Of a stretch of 64,000 bases of DNA, positions 25,519 to 34,104 are shown one piece after another. This DNA is from Bradyrhizobium sp. CSA112 (lineage in GTDB: Bacteria; Pseudomonadota; Alphaproteobacteria; Rhizobiales; Xanthobacteraceae). The stretch covers positions 41,779 to 105,778 of the forward strand of contig NZ_JAACFS010000028.1 in assembly GCF_029051645.1 (NCBI RefSeq). Direction: 5' to 3'. Numbering within the stretch: the first letter of the stretch is position 1; every line of letters begins with the position of its first letter. Under the pieces are notes generated by a model. It worked only from the letters and a program-made list of their open reading frames with translations. It was not told the origin of the DNA and ran no database searches. The position numbers and the translations under genes were made by a program.

Positions 25519-25533
25519 TTCCACCAGGTGGAA
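25519..25533. promoter_or_regulatory. Perfect palindrome, candidate IclR operator
   Basis: TTCCACC-A-GGTGGAA: perfect 7-bp arms about 1 bp. It resembles known IclR-family boxes of the TTCCA...TGGAA type (IclR, KdgR). It lies 9 bp before the IclR ATG and about 115 bp before the aldolase gene, so it could serve for autoregulation and operon control. Confidence 0.6.
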
Positions 25534-25541
25534 TATTGAAT

Positions 25542-26321
25542 ATGCCGCTCAAATCCGACACTGTCGAAGCCGCCTCGCGTAGCCTCCTGCTGCTGGAGGA
25601 GCTCAATCGCCACCGCGTCACCTCGATCGACCGCCTGCACAAGGCGACGAGGCTGCCAAAATCGACGGTGGTGCGGTTGATGAAATCACTCTGCGCGATG
25701 GGCTATGCTGCCAACGACCGGCGGCAGGGCGGCTACGCGGTCGCCTCGCGGGTCAAATCGCTGAGCAACGGCTTTCACGGCGATCCGCTGGTGGTGGAAG
25801 CCGCGCGCCCGTGGGCGATCGCCTTCACGCGACAACATCACTGGCCGATCGCCATCGCCGTGCTCGACAGAAGTTCTGTCGTGGTCCGCTTCAGCACGAT
25901 TCCCGACAGCCCGGTTTCGCCATTTCACGGCACCCTCAACATGCAGCTCAGCCTGCTCGGGCGGGCGCTGGGGCGCGCCTATCTGGCCTTCTGTCCAGTG
26001 AGCGAACGGTCGATGCTGCTCGACGCGCTGACACGATCCCAAGAGCCTGAAGACAAGCTCGCCACCGAGCGCAAACGCGCATTGTCGTTGCTGGCCACGA
26101 TCCGCAAGCAAGGCTTCGCCGAACGCGACCCGATGGTCGAACCGCGCTCGTCGAACACGATCGCGATTCCCATCATCGTCAACCAGCGCGTGCTCGCCAC
26201 CGTCGGCATGACCTACTTCACGTCGGCGCTCGACCGCGCAGACGTCATCCGGCGCTACGTGCCGCTTCTGAAGAGCCTGGCCGACAACATCGCGGCAAGC
26301 GTCTCATCGTTGCAGGAGTAG
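25542..26321 (+). CDS. IclR family transcriptional regulator
   Basis: 259 residues from ATG at 25542 (TTG at 25536 is also in frame). N-terminal winged HTH (about 10-75, VTSIDRLHKATRLPKSTVVRLMKSL) and C-terminal effector-binding domain (about 90-255). Expected to sense a metabolite of the divergent seven-gene catabolic operon. Confidence 0.9.
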   Translation: MPLKSDTVEAASRSLLLLEELNRHRVTSIDRLHKATRLPKSTVVRLMKSLCAMGYAANDRRQGGYAVASRVKSLSNGFHGDPLVVEAARPWAIAFTRQHHWPIAIAVLDRSSVVVRFSTIPDSPVSPFHGTLNMQLSLLGRALGRAYLAFCPVSERSMLLDALTRSQEPEDKLATERKRALSLLATIRKQGFAERDPMVEPRSSNTIAIPIIVNQRVLATVGMTYFTSALDRADVIRRYVPLLKSLADNIAASVSSLQE

Positions 26322-26505
26322 ATGAGACCGCCCGAAGGCTCTCTCTGGAGCTCTGATGGGGCTGGCGCTATTAGGCTATGAAAGAGCAGGCTGATTGTGG
26401 CGTCGATAGGCTAGGAAGCCGACGCCAGCAACAAGCGCGACATGAAATCGATGCCGGGCTCTCCAACGGAAAGAGGGTAACTTTCAGAATTTCAGTGAGT
26501 GAGCG

Positions 26506-26582
26506 TGGTAGCGAGAGAGGGACTCGAACCCCCGACCCCAGGATTATGATTCCCGTGCTCTAACCAGCTGAGCTACCTCGCC
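26506..26582 (-). tRNA. tRNA-Met (anticodon CAT)
   Basis: 77 nt with encoded CCA (26506-26508). Acceptor GGCGAGG pairs with TCTCGCT, D-stem GCTC/GAGC, anticodon stem CGGGA/TCCTG with loop ATCATAA, T-arm GGGGG-TTCGAGT-CCCTC. The anticodon CAT is at 26546-26548 (minus strand). It looks like elongator tRNA-Met. A lysidine tRNA-Ile(CAT) cannot be fully excluded by eye. Confidence 0.92.
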
Positions 26583-26698
26583 ACGGTTCACCGTCACGGC
26601 ACACTATACCGCATTCGCGAACGCGCGGCATATAAGGAGTGGCTCGCGGACCTGTCAAGCAAAGCCGGCGGTCCGGCCAACCGTCTGCAAAAATAGCG

Positions 26699-27067
26699 CT
26701 ATTTCGGCCGGATTGTCGGGTCGCCGCCGGGGCTGCCGGGCGGCGGAATCACCGGCGTCTTGCCGCCGTCCGGCGGCGGAGGCGCGTGCATTTCGGGATC
26801 GACCCCTGGGGGCGGACACAATACGCCCTCCGAGCGGGCCAGCTTGTCGCCTAGCGGCTCGGTCCGCTGGCCCGTGGTCGTTCCTTCCGGCGTCTTCTCG
26901 CCGGGCTTCGGCAACGGCTGCATCGGCGCGCAATCGGCGGCGCGCTGCGGCGATGGCGGCGCGGTCTGGGCCGGCGGCGTGGTCGGACTTGGCGGGGCCT
27001 GTGCCCCCGCCACGTCGGCGGCCGCCATCAACACACATGAGAGAAGAAGTGCGCGTTTCATTGCCAT
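26699..27067 (-). CDS. Small secreted proline-rich protein
   Basis: About 122 residues. Signal peptide (MKRALLLSCVLMAAADVAGAQA), then a proline-rich, low-complexity mature part (PPSPTTPPAQTAPPSP, PPPPDGGKTPVIPPPG) with two cysteines. No domain recognised. Start at 27067 or 27061 (no clear ribosome site for either). Probably periplasmic or cell-envelope. Confidence 0.6.
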   Translation of the reverse strand: MAMKRALLLSCVLMAAADVAGAQAPPSPTTPPAQTAPPSPQRAADCAPMQPLPKPGEKTPEGTTTGQRTEPLGDKLARSEGVLCPPPGVDPEMHAPPPPDGGKTPVIPPPGSPGGDPTIRPK

Positions 27068-27207
27068 GCGAGGGAAACGGCCTGCACTCACGGAGGTTCC
27101 GCAGTCAAGCTGTCGCTCTTTTGTTTGACGCGTTATCTTAACGCGAAACCGGCCTTCACCCCCGGATCAGGTCCGAGGGCATGCTTCGCTCGAAAACGCT
27201 ATTTGCT

Positions 27208-27846
27208 TCACGATTTCCGAAAGCGGATCAGCGAAAAATGTCCCATAGGCGGCATCGGCCGCCGCTCGGTCAGGGTGACGCCGCCATGTTTGGCGGCCCA
27301 GTCGGTCAGCCGTTCCCACGGGAATTCCGGCCGCCAGCCGAGCCGCCGCGCCAGTGGCGCAAAAGCCAGTTCGAAGATGCGGCGCGGGCCGCTTTCGGCA
27401 CCGATGTGATTGACTAGAATGAGTTCACCGCCGGGCTTCAGAACGCGGATGAAATCATCCAGTGTCGCCTCGGGATCCGGCACCGCCGTGATGACATACT
27501 GCGCCACCACCGCATCGAAAAACGAATCCGGGAACGCCAGGTTCTTGGCGTCCATCACCGCGAGCGCTTCGACATTGGTGAGGCCGAACTCGCGCACGCG
27601 CTTCCGCGCCCGCCGCAGCATCGGTTCGGAAATGTCGACACCGCACAATTTCGTGTTGCGCGAATATTCAGACAGCGACAGCCCGGTACCGACGCCGACG
27701 TCGAGAACGCGCCCGCCGATCTTGTCGGCTTCCGCGATGGTCGATCGGCGGCCCTCGTCGAATACCTTGCCGAAAACGAGATCGTAGACCGGCGCCCAGC
27801 GCCCATAAGCCTTTTCGACCCCCTCGCGGTCGATGTCCCCAGCCAT
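27208..27846 (-). CDS. pmtA: Phosphatidylethanolamine N-methyltransferase PmtA (Rhodobacter type)
   Basis: 212 residues. SAM-dependent methyltransferase making phosphatidylcholine from phosphatidylethanolamine, active at the inner membrane. Motif I is VLDVGVGTGLSL (about 48-59), GVDISEPM follows, and the N-terminal WAPVYDLVFGKVF segment is typical of this PmtA type. 21 bp downstream of mnmA, possibly cotranscribed. Confidence 0.85.
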   Translation of the reverse strand: MAGDIDREGVEKAYGRWAPVYDLVFGKVFDEGRRSTIAEADKIGGRVLDVGVGTGLSLSEYSRNTKLCGVDISEPMLRRARKRVREFGLTNVEALAVMDAKNLAFPDSFFDAVVAQYVITAVPDPEATLDDFIRVLKPGGELILVNHIGAESGPRRIFELAFAPLARRLGWRPEFPWERLTDWAAKHGGVTLTERRPMPPMGHFSLIRFRKS

Positions 27847-27867
27847 TTCCCCTGCCCCGATTTTTTC

Positions 27868-29079
27868 TTAAGTGCGCATCGCCTCGGCGAGCGGCGCAGC
27901 CTTTTCCTGCGCCCCTCCCCTCGTCACCGGATGGCGTGCGGTCGCGCTCCTGATGAATCCGCCGCCGAGCACGCGCGCCTGTCCCGCAGGCGCATCGTAG
28001 AATACGCAGGCCTGGCCGGGCGATACGCCCTCTTCGCCGGCAACGAGTTCGACCTCATAACCGCCATCGACCGCGCGCAGCCACGCCGGCTGCGGCGCGC
28101 GCGTCGAGCGCACGCGCACGAACATCTCGATGCCGTCGCCGATGACGCGGTCGAGCGCGCCGTCGCCGATCCAGTTGACGTCACGCAGGCGGATGCGATC
28201 CATCCGCAATGCCTCGCGCGGCCCCACCACGACGCGGCGGCTGGCCGCATCGAGCTTGACGACATAGAGCGGCGCGCCGGCGGCGATGCCCAATCCCTTG
28301 CGCTGGCCGACGGTGAAATGAACGATGCCCTGATGCCGGCCGATGACGCGGCCCTCGAGATCGACGATGTCGCCGGGCTCGATCGCGCCGGGCTTGAGGC
28401 GGCCGATGATGTCGGTGTAGCGCCCGGTCGGCACGAAGCAGATGTCCTGGCTGTCCTGCTTCTCGGCGACTTCGAGACCAAGGCGCCGGGCCAGTTCGCG
28501 CGTCTGCGGCTTGGTCATGTCGCCGAGCGGAAAGCGCAGATAATCGAGTTGCTCGCGCGTGGTCGCGAACAGGAAATAGCTCTGGTCGCGATCGGCATCA
28601 GCGGCGCAGACCAGCGCCCGCGATCCGTCGGCAAGGCGGCGCGACGCGACATAGTGTCCGGTCGCGAGCGCCTGCGCGCCGAGTTCGCGTGCGGTCGCCA
28701 GCAGGTCGCGAAACTTGACCGAGCGGTTGCACTCGATGCAGGGCACCGGTGTTTCACCGAGCGCGTAGCTGTCGGCAAAATTATCGATCACGGATTCGCG
28801 GAAACGGCTCTCATAGTCGAGCACGTAATGCGGAATGCCGATCCGTTCAGCGACGTTGCGGGCATCGTGGATGTCCCGCCCGGCGCAACAGGCGCCCTTG
28901 CGATGGGTGGCCGCGCCATGGTCGTAAAGCTGCAGCGTGATCCCGACCACGTCGTAGCCTTCGGACTTCAGCAAGGCAGCCGTCACCGATGAATCGACGC
29001 CGCCGGACATGGCGACCACGATCCGTGTGTCCTGCGGACGGCCTTCGAGATCCAGACTGTTTCGCATGCCAGGGGTCAT
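27868..29079 (-). CDS. mnmA: tRNA 2-thiouridylase MnmA
   Basis: 403 residues. Puts sulfur on U34 of tRNA-Lys, -Glu and -Gln. The PP-loop AMSGGVDSS is at about 23-31. The catalytic cysteine pair lies in PVPCIECN and SQDICFVP. The C-terminal barrel includes VGQRKGLGIA. Start is uncertain: ATG 29079 is given, ATG 29067 (MRNSLDLEG) is equally possible, and GTG 29088 less so. The C-terminus has a variable tail (GGAQEKAAPLAEAMRT). Confidence 0.93.
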   Translation of the reverse strand: MTPGMRNSLDLEGRPQDTRIVVAMSGGVDSSVTAALLKSEGYDVVGITLQLYDHGAATHRKGACCAGRDIHDARNVAERIGIPHYVLDYESRFRESVIDNFADSYALGETPVPCIECNRSVKFRDLLATARELGAQALATGHYVASRRLADGSRALVCAADADRDQSYFLFATTREQLDYLRFPLGDMTKPQTRELARRLGLEVAEKQDSQDICFVPTGRYTDIIGRLKPGAIEPGDIVDLEGRVIGRHQGIVHFTVGQRKGLGIAAGAPLYVVKLDAASRRVVVGPREALRMDRIRLRDVNWIGDGALDRVIGDGIEMFVRVRSTRAPQPAWLRAVDGGYEVELVAGEEGVSPGQACVFYDAPAGQARVLGGGFIRSATARHPVTRGGAQEKAAPLAEAMRT

Positions 29080-29361
29080 CGACTTCACTCGCGAGCAACA
29101 CCACGCGGCTCGCGGTCAGGGTTAAAAAGCCTTGATATATAAGGCCTTATGGCATCATTCGGCCGTACCGGGCCGGATCGGACGCCGCTCTTTAATATAG
29201 GCCGTATTCCCGCGAGGCAATCAGCCGATCTCCTTTTTGGAGCGGCTCCAGGACGGCAAATCTTGCCGCCGGGCAGAAAAGGGGGCCGCGGTCATGCACG
29301 GCAATCCGGCGACCATCTTCCTAAGTATTTGAAAAATAAAAAAAATTTTTGCAACGGCAGG
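29080..29361. other. Intergenic region upstream of mnmA and fliK
   Basis: No gene is supported. It contains a perfect 12-bp palindrome ATAAGGCCTTAT at 29139-29150 next to a TATAT tract that could act as a -10 box in either direction, and an A/T-rich stretch at 29331-29350. A short reading frame here has no coding character. Confidence 0.5.
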
Positions 29362-29377
29362 TGGCCCGGTCCTTGCT
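29362..29377 (+). promoter_or_regulatory. Sigma54 promoter of fliK-flgD
   Basis: TGGCCCGGTCCTTGCT: GG (29363-29364) and GC (29375-29376) are exactly 10 nt apart. TGGCCC for the -24 block is the form often seen in Caulobacter-type flagellar promoters activated by FlbD. Predicted transcript start near 29388. Confidence 0.6.
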
Positions 29378-29412
29378 GAATGGTAGCCGAGAGCTCAGCG
29401 CGAGGGTCACCC

Positions 29413-31110
29413 GTGGTTAGTGTCACGTCAGAAGTATCGGCAAACGCATCTTTTCAGTCCGCAGCGGCGAGGTCCGGCCGGCCGGATTCCGAGCCATCCT
29501 CCGGAAACGACAGCTTCGCGGCGCTGGTCGACAGCAATACGGCCGCCAGCCACAACGACAATCGCACGCCGGACCCAGCGCCCGCCCCGCGGCGCTCCGA
29601 CGATGCGCAAGCAGCGTCCGACAATCGCGCCCGCGACAACGCCGCCGCTTCGGACAAGGCAGACAAAGCCGCGCGCAACGATTCGAATGATCGCAACGCC
29701 ACGGCCAAGGCAGGCGACCGCAAGGCCCGCGACGACGACAAAGTCAATGCCGACACCGATACCATGGCCGATACCGATGCCAAGGCGACGACGACCCGCC
29801 GCGGCAAATCAAAGTCGGACGCGGCGAAGTCCGACAATGCGAAGTCGGACGAAACAACTCAGGCATCCACCGGCGATACTTCCCCGGCAACCGGCCAGAC
29901 CGAGACGGCATCAGATGGAACGGCTGTGATGACGGCCGATGCGGTTGCCGCAACCATCCCTGCTGCCGCAGCGCCGGCTTCCACGACGCAAGCAACCGAC
30001 AAGGCGACCGCGCCGCTTGCGATCGCCGCGGCTGCGATCGCTGCCTCCGCTTCCATCGCCGCCGAGACCGCGCCAGCCGCTCCCGCCGCTGAAAGCGCGG
30101 ATACTGCCGCCACCGTCACCTCGCCTGCAACTGCGAACACCACGCAAGTGGATGCCGCTAAGGCGAGCGCGCAGAACGGCATCGGACAGACCGTCAGCGC
30201 CCAAGCGACGTCCGCCGACACAACCGGCACCGCGAAGGCCGCCTCAGTGGTCGCGGCGACACCCGCAGCCCCCAAGGCTGCTGTACTCAAGAATCCCGAT
30301 CTCGCCAGGAAGAGCGCCACGACGATCGTCGAGCAGGCCGGCAGCACCGACACGGCCGATACCGCCACGCCCACAGCACCTGCCGCTGATACTATTGTGG
30401 CCGCCGTCACGCCGACGACCGAAGCTGCTGGCAAGCCGACGTCCGAGAACGGCATTGCCGACGCCGTGAAGGCCGACGCGTCAGGCAATTCCATCGCGCC
30501 TTCGCCCGCGCATGCCAATGCGAACGCGAATGCGCCTCTCGCCACCCCTGAAGTCGGCCAGGCGCCGCTCAGTTCCGCCGGCAACGGCCTGCAGGCCTCC
30601 GGCGCGATCCAGATGCACCAACCGGCCGCTTCGGCCACGACGTCGACCGCCGCTCCGCAACTCACCGCCACCGCATCCACAAGCGCGGCGGTGCCGCTGA
30701 GCGGGCTTGCGATGGAAATCGCCGCTTCCGCCAAGAGCGGCAAGACCCGCTTTGAGATCCGGCTCGATCCCGCCGAACTCGGCCGCATCGATGTCCGCAT
30801 CGATGTCGATCGCCACGGCCAGGTGACGTCTCATCTGACCGTTGAACGGCCGGAAACGCTGTCGATGCTGCGTCAGGACGCCAATCAGTTGCAGCGCGCG
30901 CTGGACAATGCCGGCCTCTCGACCGGCAACGGCGGCTTGCAATTCAGCCTGCGCGACCAGTCTTCGCAGGGCCAGAACGACGGCAACCAATCCAATCCCA
31001 ACGCGCATCGCATCGTCGTCAGCGAGGAAGACAGCGTGCCGGCCGTCGTCGCCGGCCGCAGCTATGGCCGCATGCTCGGTGCGAGCGGCGGCGTCGACAT
31101 CAGGGTTTAA
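29413..31110 (+). CDS. fliK: Flagellar hook-length control protein FliK
   Basis: 565 residues. A long low-complexity Ala/Thr/Asp/Lys-rich N-terminal region (to about residue 435) precedes a compact C-terminal Flg_hook domain with TRFEIRLDPAELGRIDVRID and a conserved helix LRQDANQLQRALDNAGL. FliK measures hook length and switches export specificity. The start is taken as GTG 29413: GAGGG is 6 nt upstream, and the in-frame ATG at 29380 lies before the predicted transcript start (about 29388). 11 bp before flgD. Confidence 0.88.
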   Translation: MVSVTSEVSANASFQSAAARSGRPDSEPSSGNDSFAALVDSNTAASHNDNRTPDPAPAPRRSDDAQAASDNRARDNAAASDKADKAARNDSNDRNATAKAGDRKARDDDKVNADTDTMADTDAKATTTRRGKSKSDAAKSDNAKSDETTQASTGDTSPATGQTETASDGTAVMTADAVAATIPAAAAPASTTQATDKATAPLAIAAAAIAASASIAAETAPAAPAAESADTAATVTSPATANTTQVDAAKASAQNGIGQTVSAQATSADTTGTAKAASVVAATPAAPKAAVLKNPDLARKSATTIVEQAGSTDTADTATPTAPAADTIVAAVTPTTEAAGKPTSENGIADAVKADASGNSIAPSPAHANANANAPLATPEVGQAPLSSAGNGLQASGAIQMHQPAASATTSTAAPQLTATASTSAAVPLSGLAMEIAASAKSGKTRFEIRLDPAELGRIDVRIDVDRHGQVTSHLTVERPETLSMLRQDANQLQRALDNAGLSTGNGGLQFSLRDQSSQGQNDGNQSNPNAHRIVVSEEDSVPAVVAGRSYGRMLGASGGVDIRV

Positions 31111-31121
31111 GGGAGATCGCC

Positions 31122-31817
31122 ATGGCAGTTGACGTAACCATGCCGACGACGGTCGTCTCGGCGCCCGGCACTGGCACCGCCACCAGCAACAAGACCGCTT
31201 CGGAGAAGACGACGGGAATTGCGGATAATTTCCAGACCTTCCTGACGCTGCTGACGACACAGCTCCAGCATCAGAACCCGCTTGACCCGCTCGACACCAA
31301 CCAGTTCACCCAGCAGCTCGTGCAGTTTGCCGGCATCGAGCAGCAGCTCAAATCAAACGAACAGTTGAAGGCGCTGGTCGAGATCGAAAAGAGCGCCCAG
31401 GCGACGCAGGCGCTGGTCTATGTCGGCAACACGGTCTCCGTCGACGGCAGCAAGGCGCAGTTCGACAAATCTGCGACCTGGAATTTCAATTCCGACAAAG
31501 ACACCAGCGCGACGATCACGATCACCAATTCGACGGGACAGACGGCCTATACCGGCAACTATACGCTCAAGAAGGGCGGCTCCAGTTTCGTCTGGGACGG
31601 CAAGGGCAATGACGGCGTGCAGTGGCCGGCCGGCACTTACACCTTGACCGCCACGGGCAAGGACAGTTCAGGCAACAATGTCGCGATCTCTACCGAAGTC
31701 CAGGGCGTCGTCGATTCAGTCGATCTCAGCGCCTCGCCGCCGCTGCTGTCGATCGGCGGCCACAGCTATACGACCGACAAGATCAAGCGCGTGATACGTC
31801 CGAGCACCTCGAGCTGA
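31122..31817 (+). CDS. flgD: Flagellar hook assembly (scaffolding) protein FlgD
   Basis: 231 residues. N-terminal FlgD signature DNFQTFLTLLTTQLQHQNPLDPLD (residues about 36-59) followed by TNQFTQQLVQFAGIEQQ. The C-terminal half is a beta-rich FlgD Ig/tudor-like domain (SSFVWDGKGNDG). It caps the growing hook. Cotranscribed with fliK. Confidence 0.95.
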   Translation: MAVDVTMPTTVVSAPGTGTATSNKTASEKTTGIADNFQTFLTLLTTQLQHQNPLDPLDTNQFTQQLVQFAGIEQQLKSNEQLKALVEIEKSAQATQALVYVGNTVSVDGSKAQFDKSATWNFNSDKDTSATITITNSTGQTAYTGNYTLKKGGSSFVWDGKGNDGVQWPAGTYTLTATGKDSSGNNVAISTEVQGVVDSVDLSASPPLLSIGGHSYTTDKIKRVIRPSTSS

Positions 31818-31953
31818 CCCCTTCAGCCCGCCGCATTCCTTTATCCGGCCCTCGTAGGCCCGGTCCTCCAGCAACCGCAAAAGCGGTTCCCGGAGGCTCG
31901 GGCCGCAGCCATTTCCGGTCATTTTCAAGGAGATTCGTATTGAAGCCGTAGGC

Positions 31954-31968
31954 TTAGGTAAATTTTAA
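31954..31968 (+). promoter_or_regulatory. CtrA-like site upstream of sciP
   Basis: TTAG-N7-TTAA: seven of eight bases of the CtrA consensus TTAA-N7-TTAA with the right spacing, about 58 bp before sciP. Confidence 0.4.
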
Positions 31969-32025
31969 GCCGAGGGGCGTAGATTACTACCCTGAGTTCA
32001 GTGGTTGAGAGTTTGTGAGTACGCC

Positions 32026-32301
32026 ATGACAGAACCCCACCGCCCGAGGGTGAAATACGTCATCGGGCCTGACGGCAGTCCGTTAACAATTGCTGACCTG
32101 CCCGCGCCCGGAACCAAACGGTGGGTGATCCGCCGCAAGGCCGAAGTCGTTGCAGCGGTCCGCGGCGGCCTGCTCTCCCTCGAGGAAGCCTGCAGCCGTT
32201 ATACCCTGACGGTCGATGAATTCCTGTCCTGGCAGTTTTCCATCGATCAGCATGGCCTGGCCGGCTTGCGGACCACCCGCATCCAGCAATATCGGCAGTA
32301 A
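32026..32301 (+). CDS. sciP: CtrA inhibitor SciP (DUF1153)
   Basis: 91 residues, a DUF1153/SciP helix-turn-helix protein that in Caulobacter binds CtrA and DNA to shut off CtrA-activated flagellar and cell-cycle genes. Sequence features: KYVIGPDGSPLTIADLP near the start and RWVIRRKAEVVAAVRGGLLSLEEACSRYTLTVDEFLSWQ. The start is ATG at 32026. Earlier in-frame start at 32005 is unlikely. Between flgD and fliF, as in related genomes. Confidence 0.88.
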   Translation: MTEPHRPRVKYVIGPDGSPLTIADLPAPGTKRWVIRRKAEVVAAVRGGLLSLEEACSRYTLTVDEFLSWQFSIDQHGLAGLRTTRIQQYRQ

Positions 32302-32327
32302 ACTCTCCCGAACCGAACGATTTGATG

Positions 32328-32361
32328 AAAACCGACTTCGTTTTGCGAAGCCGGTTTTTTT
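32328..32361 (+). terminator. Rho-independent terminator after sciP
   Basis: AAAACCG-A-CTTCG / TTTTG / CGAAG-C-CGGTTTT: 12-bp stem with one A-C mismatch, followed by a run of seven T. It separates sciP from the fliF operon. Confidence 0.85.
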
Positions 32362-32386
32362 CATGCCGGAACTATTCGCGGCGGCT

Positions 32387-32404
32387 TTAACTGACGTTAA
32401 CCAT
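32387..32404 (+). promoter_or_regulatory. CtrA-like site upstream of the fliF operon
   Basis: TTAACTGACGTTAACCAT: two TTAA blocks 6 nt apart (consensus 7), the second reading TTAACCAT, which is the known CtrA half-site form. It is about 66 bp before fliF. Confidence 0.5.
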
Positions 32405-32469
32405 ATGGAAACCATCCCCTAGGCAATAATTGCCCAGTCGGTCCCGGGGACCGAATCCCCTGGGGGCAG

Positions 32470-34098
32470 TTGGTGCAAAGTCTCGTTGCTTTCTTGAAAG
32501 GCCTGGGCGCAGCGCGGCTGATGGCCATGGTTGCGGTGACGACCGCGCTGATCGGCTTCTTCGCCTTCGTCATCATGCGTGTCACGACGCCGCAGATGAC
32601 CACCCTGTTCACCGATCTCACCACCGAAGATTCCTCCAGCATCATCAAGGACCTGGAACGCCAGGCGATTCCCTTCGAGCTGCGCAATGAAGGCGCGGTC
32701 ATCATGGTGCCGAAGGACAAGGTCACGCGGCTGCGGATGAAGCTGGCCGAAAGCAACCTGCCCAAGGGCGGTGGCGTCGGCTACGAGATTTTCGACAAGT
32801 CCGACGCGCTCGGCACCACGAGCTTCGTCCAGAACATCAATCATCTGCGTGCGCTGGAGGGTGAACTCGCCCGCACCATCCGCGCCATCGATCGCATCCA
32901 GGCCGCCCGCGTCCATCTGGTGCTGCCGGAACGGCCGTTGTTCGCGCGCGAGGCGCCGGAGCCGTCGGCCTCGATCGTGGTGCGGGTGCGCGGCAGCCTC
33001 GAACCCCAGCAGATCCGCGCCATCCGCCATGTCGTCGCCTCGGCCGTCAACGGGCTGAAGCCGCAGCGGGTGTCGATCGTCGACGAAGGCGGCCGGTTGC
33101 TTGCCGACGGCGCCACCAAGGACGCCGAGATCGCCGTCGGCGACGAGCGCCGCACCGCCTACGAGAAGCGCATGCGCAACGAAGTCGAGGCGATTGTCTC
33201 CTCGGTGGTCGGCCAGGGCCGCGCCCGCGTCCAGCTCACCGCCGACTTCGACTACAACAAAATCACCCAGACCTCGGACAAGTTCGATCCCGAGGGCCGC
33301 GTGCTGCGCTCCAGCCAGACCCGCGAGGAATCTTCCCTCACCGCCGAGAACAGCGGCCAGGTGACGGTCAACAACGAACTGCCCGGCAATCAGACCAACA
33401 CCACGACGCCGGCGGCCCGCGACCAGAGCAAAAAGAGCGAAGAAACCAACAATTACGAGATCTCCCGCACCACCAAGACCGAAATCACCGAGGCCGGACG
33501 CGTCAACCGGATCTCGGTCGCGGTGCTGGTCGACGGCGCCTATACCAAGAACGAAAAAGGCGAAATGGTCTATCAGGACCGCAGCAAGGAACAGCTCGAT
33601 CGCATCGCCACCCTGGTGCGCTCGGCGATCGGCTTCGACCAGAAGCGGGGCGACCAGGTCGAGGTCGTCAATCTTCGCTTTGCCGAAGCGCCGTCCGTCG
33701 CTCCGGTTGTCGAACCCGGCGGGCTGCTCGGCATGCTCCAGTTCACCAAGGATGACGTCATGTATGTCATCGAGCTCGGCGTCATGATGCTGCTCGGCCT
33801 CGTCGTGCTGTTCATGGTGATCCGGCCCCTGGTCAAGCGCATTCTGGCTTCCGAAGTCATCCCTGCCCTGACTGAAGCGATGCCTGCGTTGATCGAGGGC
33901 AGCGGGCCAGGCGGAGAACTCGGACCCGGCCAGGCCTTGATCGCCGGCACCAGCGGCGCCGCTCAGTTGATCGACGTCGCCCAGGTCCAGGGCCAGGTCC
34001 ACGCGCAAGCCGTGCACCGCGTTGGTGAACTCGCCGAACGCAATCCGAACGAGACCGCTTCCATTGTTCGCCAATGGCTCAGCGAACCCGCCGAGTGA
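32470..34098 (+). CDS. fliF: Flagellar MS-ring protein FliF
   Basis: 542 residues. It forms the inner-membrane ring of the basal body. Transmembrane segments at about 17-37 and 437-458 flank the large periplasmic YscJ-like part (LPKGGGVGYEIFDKSDALGTT, ARVHLVLPERPLF). The C-terminus, which binds FliG, is cytoplasmic. Start is TTG 32470 or GTG 32473, with GGGGG just upstream. First gene of fliF-fliG-fliH-fliN-flbD. Confidence 0.94.
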   Translation: MVQSLVAFLKGLGAARLMAMVAVTTALIGFFAFVIMRVTTPQMTTLFTDLTTEDSSSIIKDLERQAIPFELRNEGAVIMVPKDKVTRLRMKLAESNLPKGGGVGYEIFDKSDALGTTSFVQNINHLRALEGELARTIRAIDRIQAARVHLVLPERPLFAREAPEPSASIVVRVRGSLEPQQIRAIRHVVASAVNGLKPQRVSIVDEGGRLLADGATKDAEIAVGDERRTAYEKRMRNEVEAIVSSVVGQGRARVQLTADFDYNKITQTSDKFDPEGRVLRSSQTREESSLTAENSGQVTVNNELPGNQTNTTTPAARDQSKKSEETNNYEISRTTKTEITEAGRVNRISVAVLVDGAYTKNEKGEMVYQDRSKEQLDRIATLVRSAIGFDQKRGDQVEVVNLRFAEAPSVAPVVEPGGLLGMLQFTKDDVMYVIELGVMMLLGLVVLFMVIRPLVKRILASEVIPALTEAMPALIEGSGPGGELGPGQALIAGTSGAAQLIDVAQVQGQVHAQAVHRVGELAERNPNETASIVRQWLSEPAE

Positions 34099-34104
34099 CC
34101 TGAC

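Noticed and set aside
26378..26563. 61-codon frame with GTRTPDPR-like end
   Set aside because: This is the well-known false frame produced by the antisense of a tRNA (26506-26582).
29149..29379. 76-codon frame before fliK
   Set aside because: No coding bias, crosses an A/T-rich tract and the fliK promoter.
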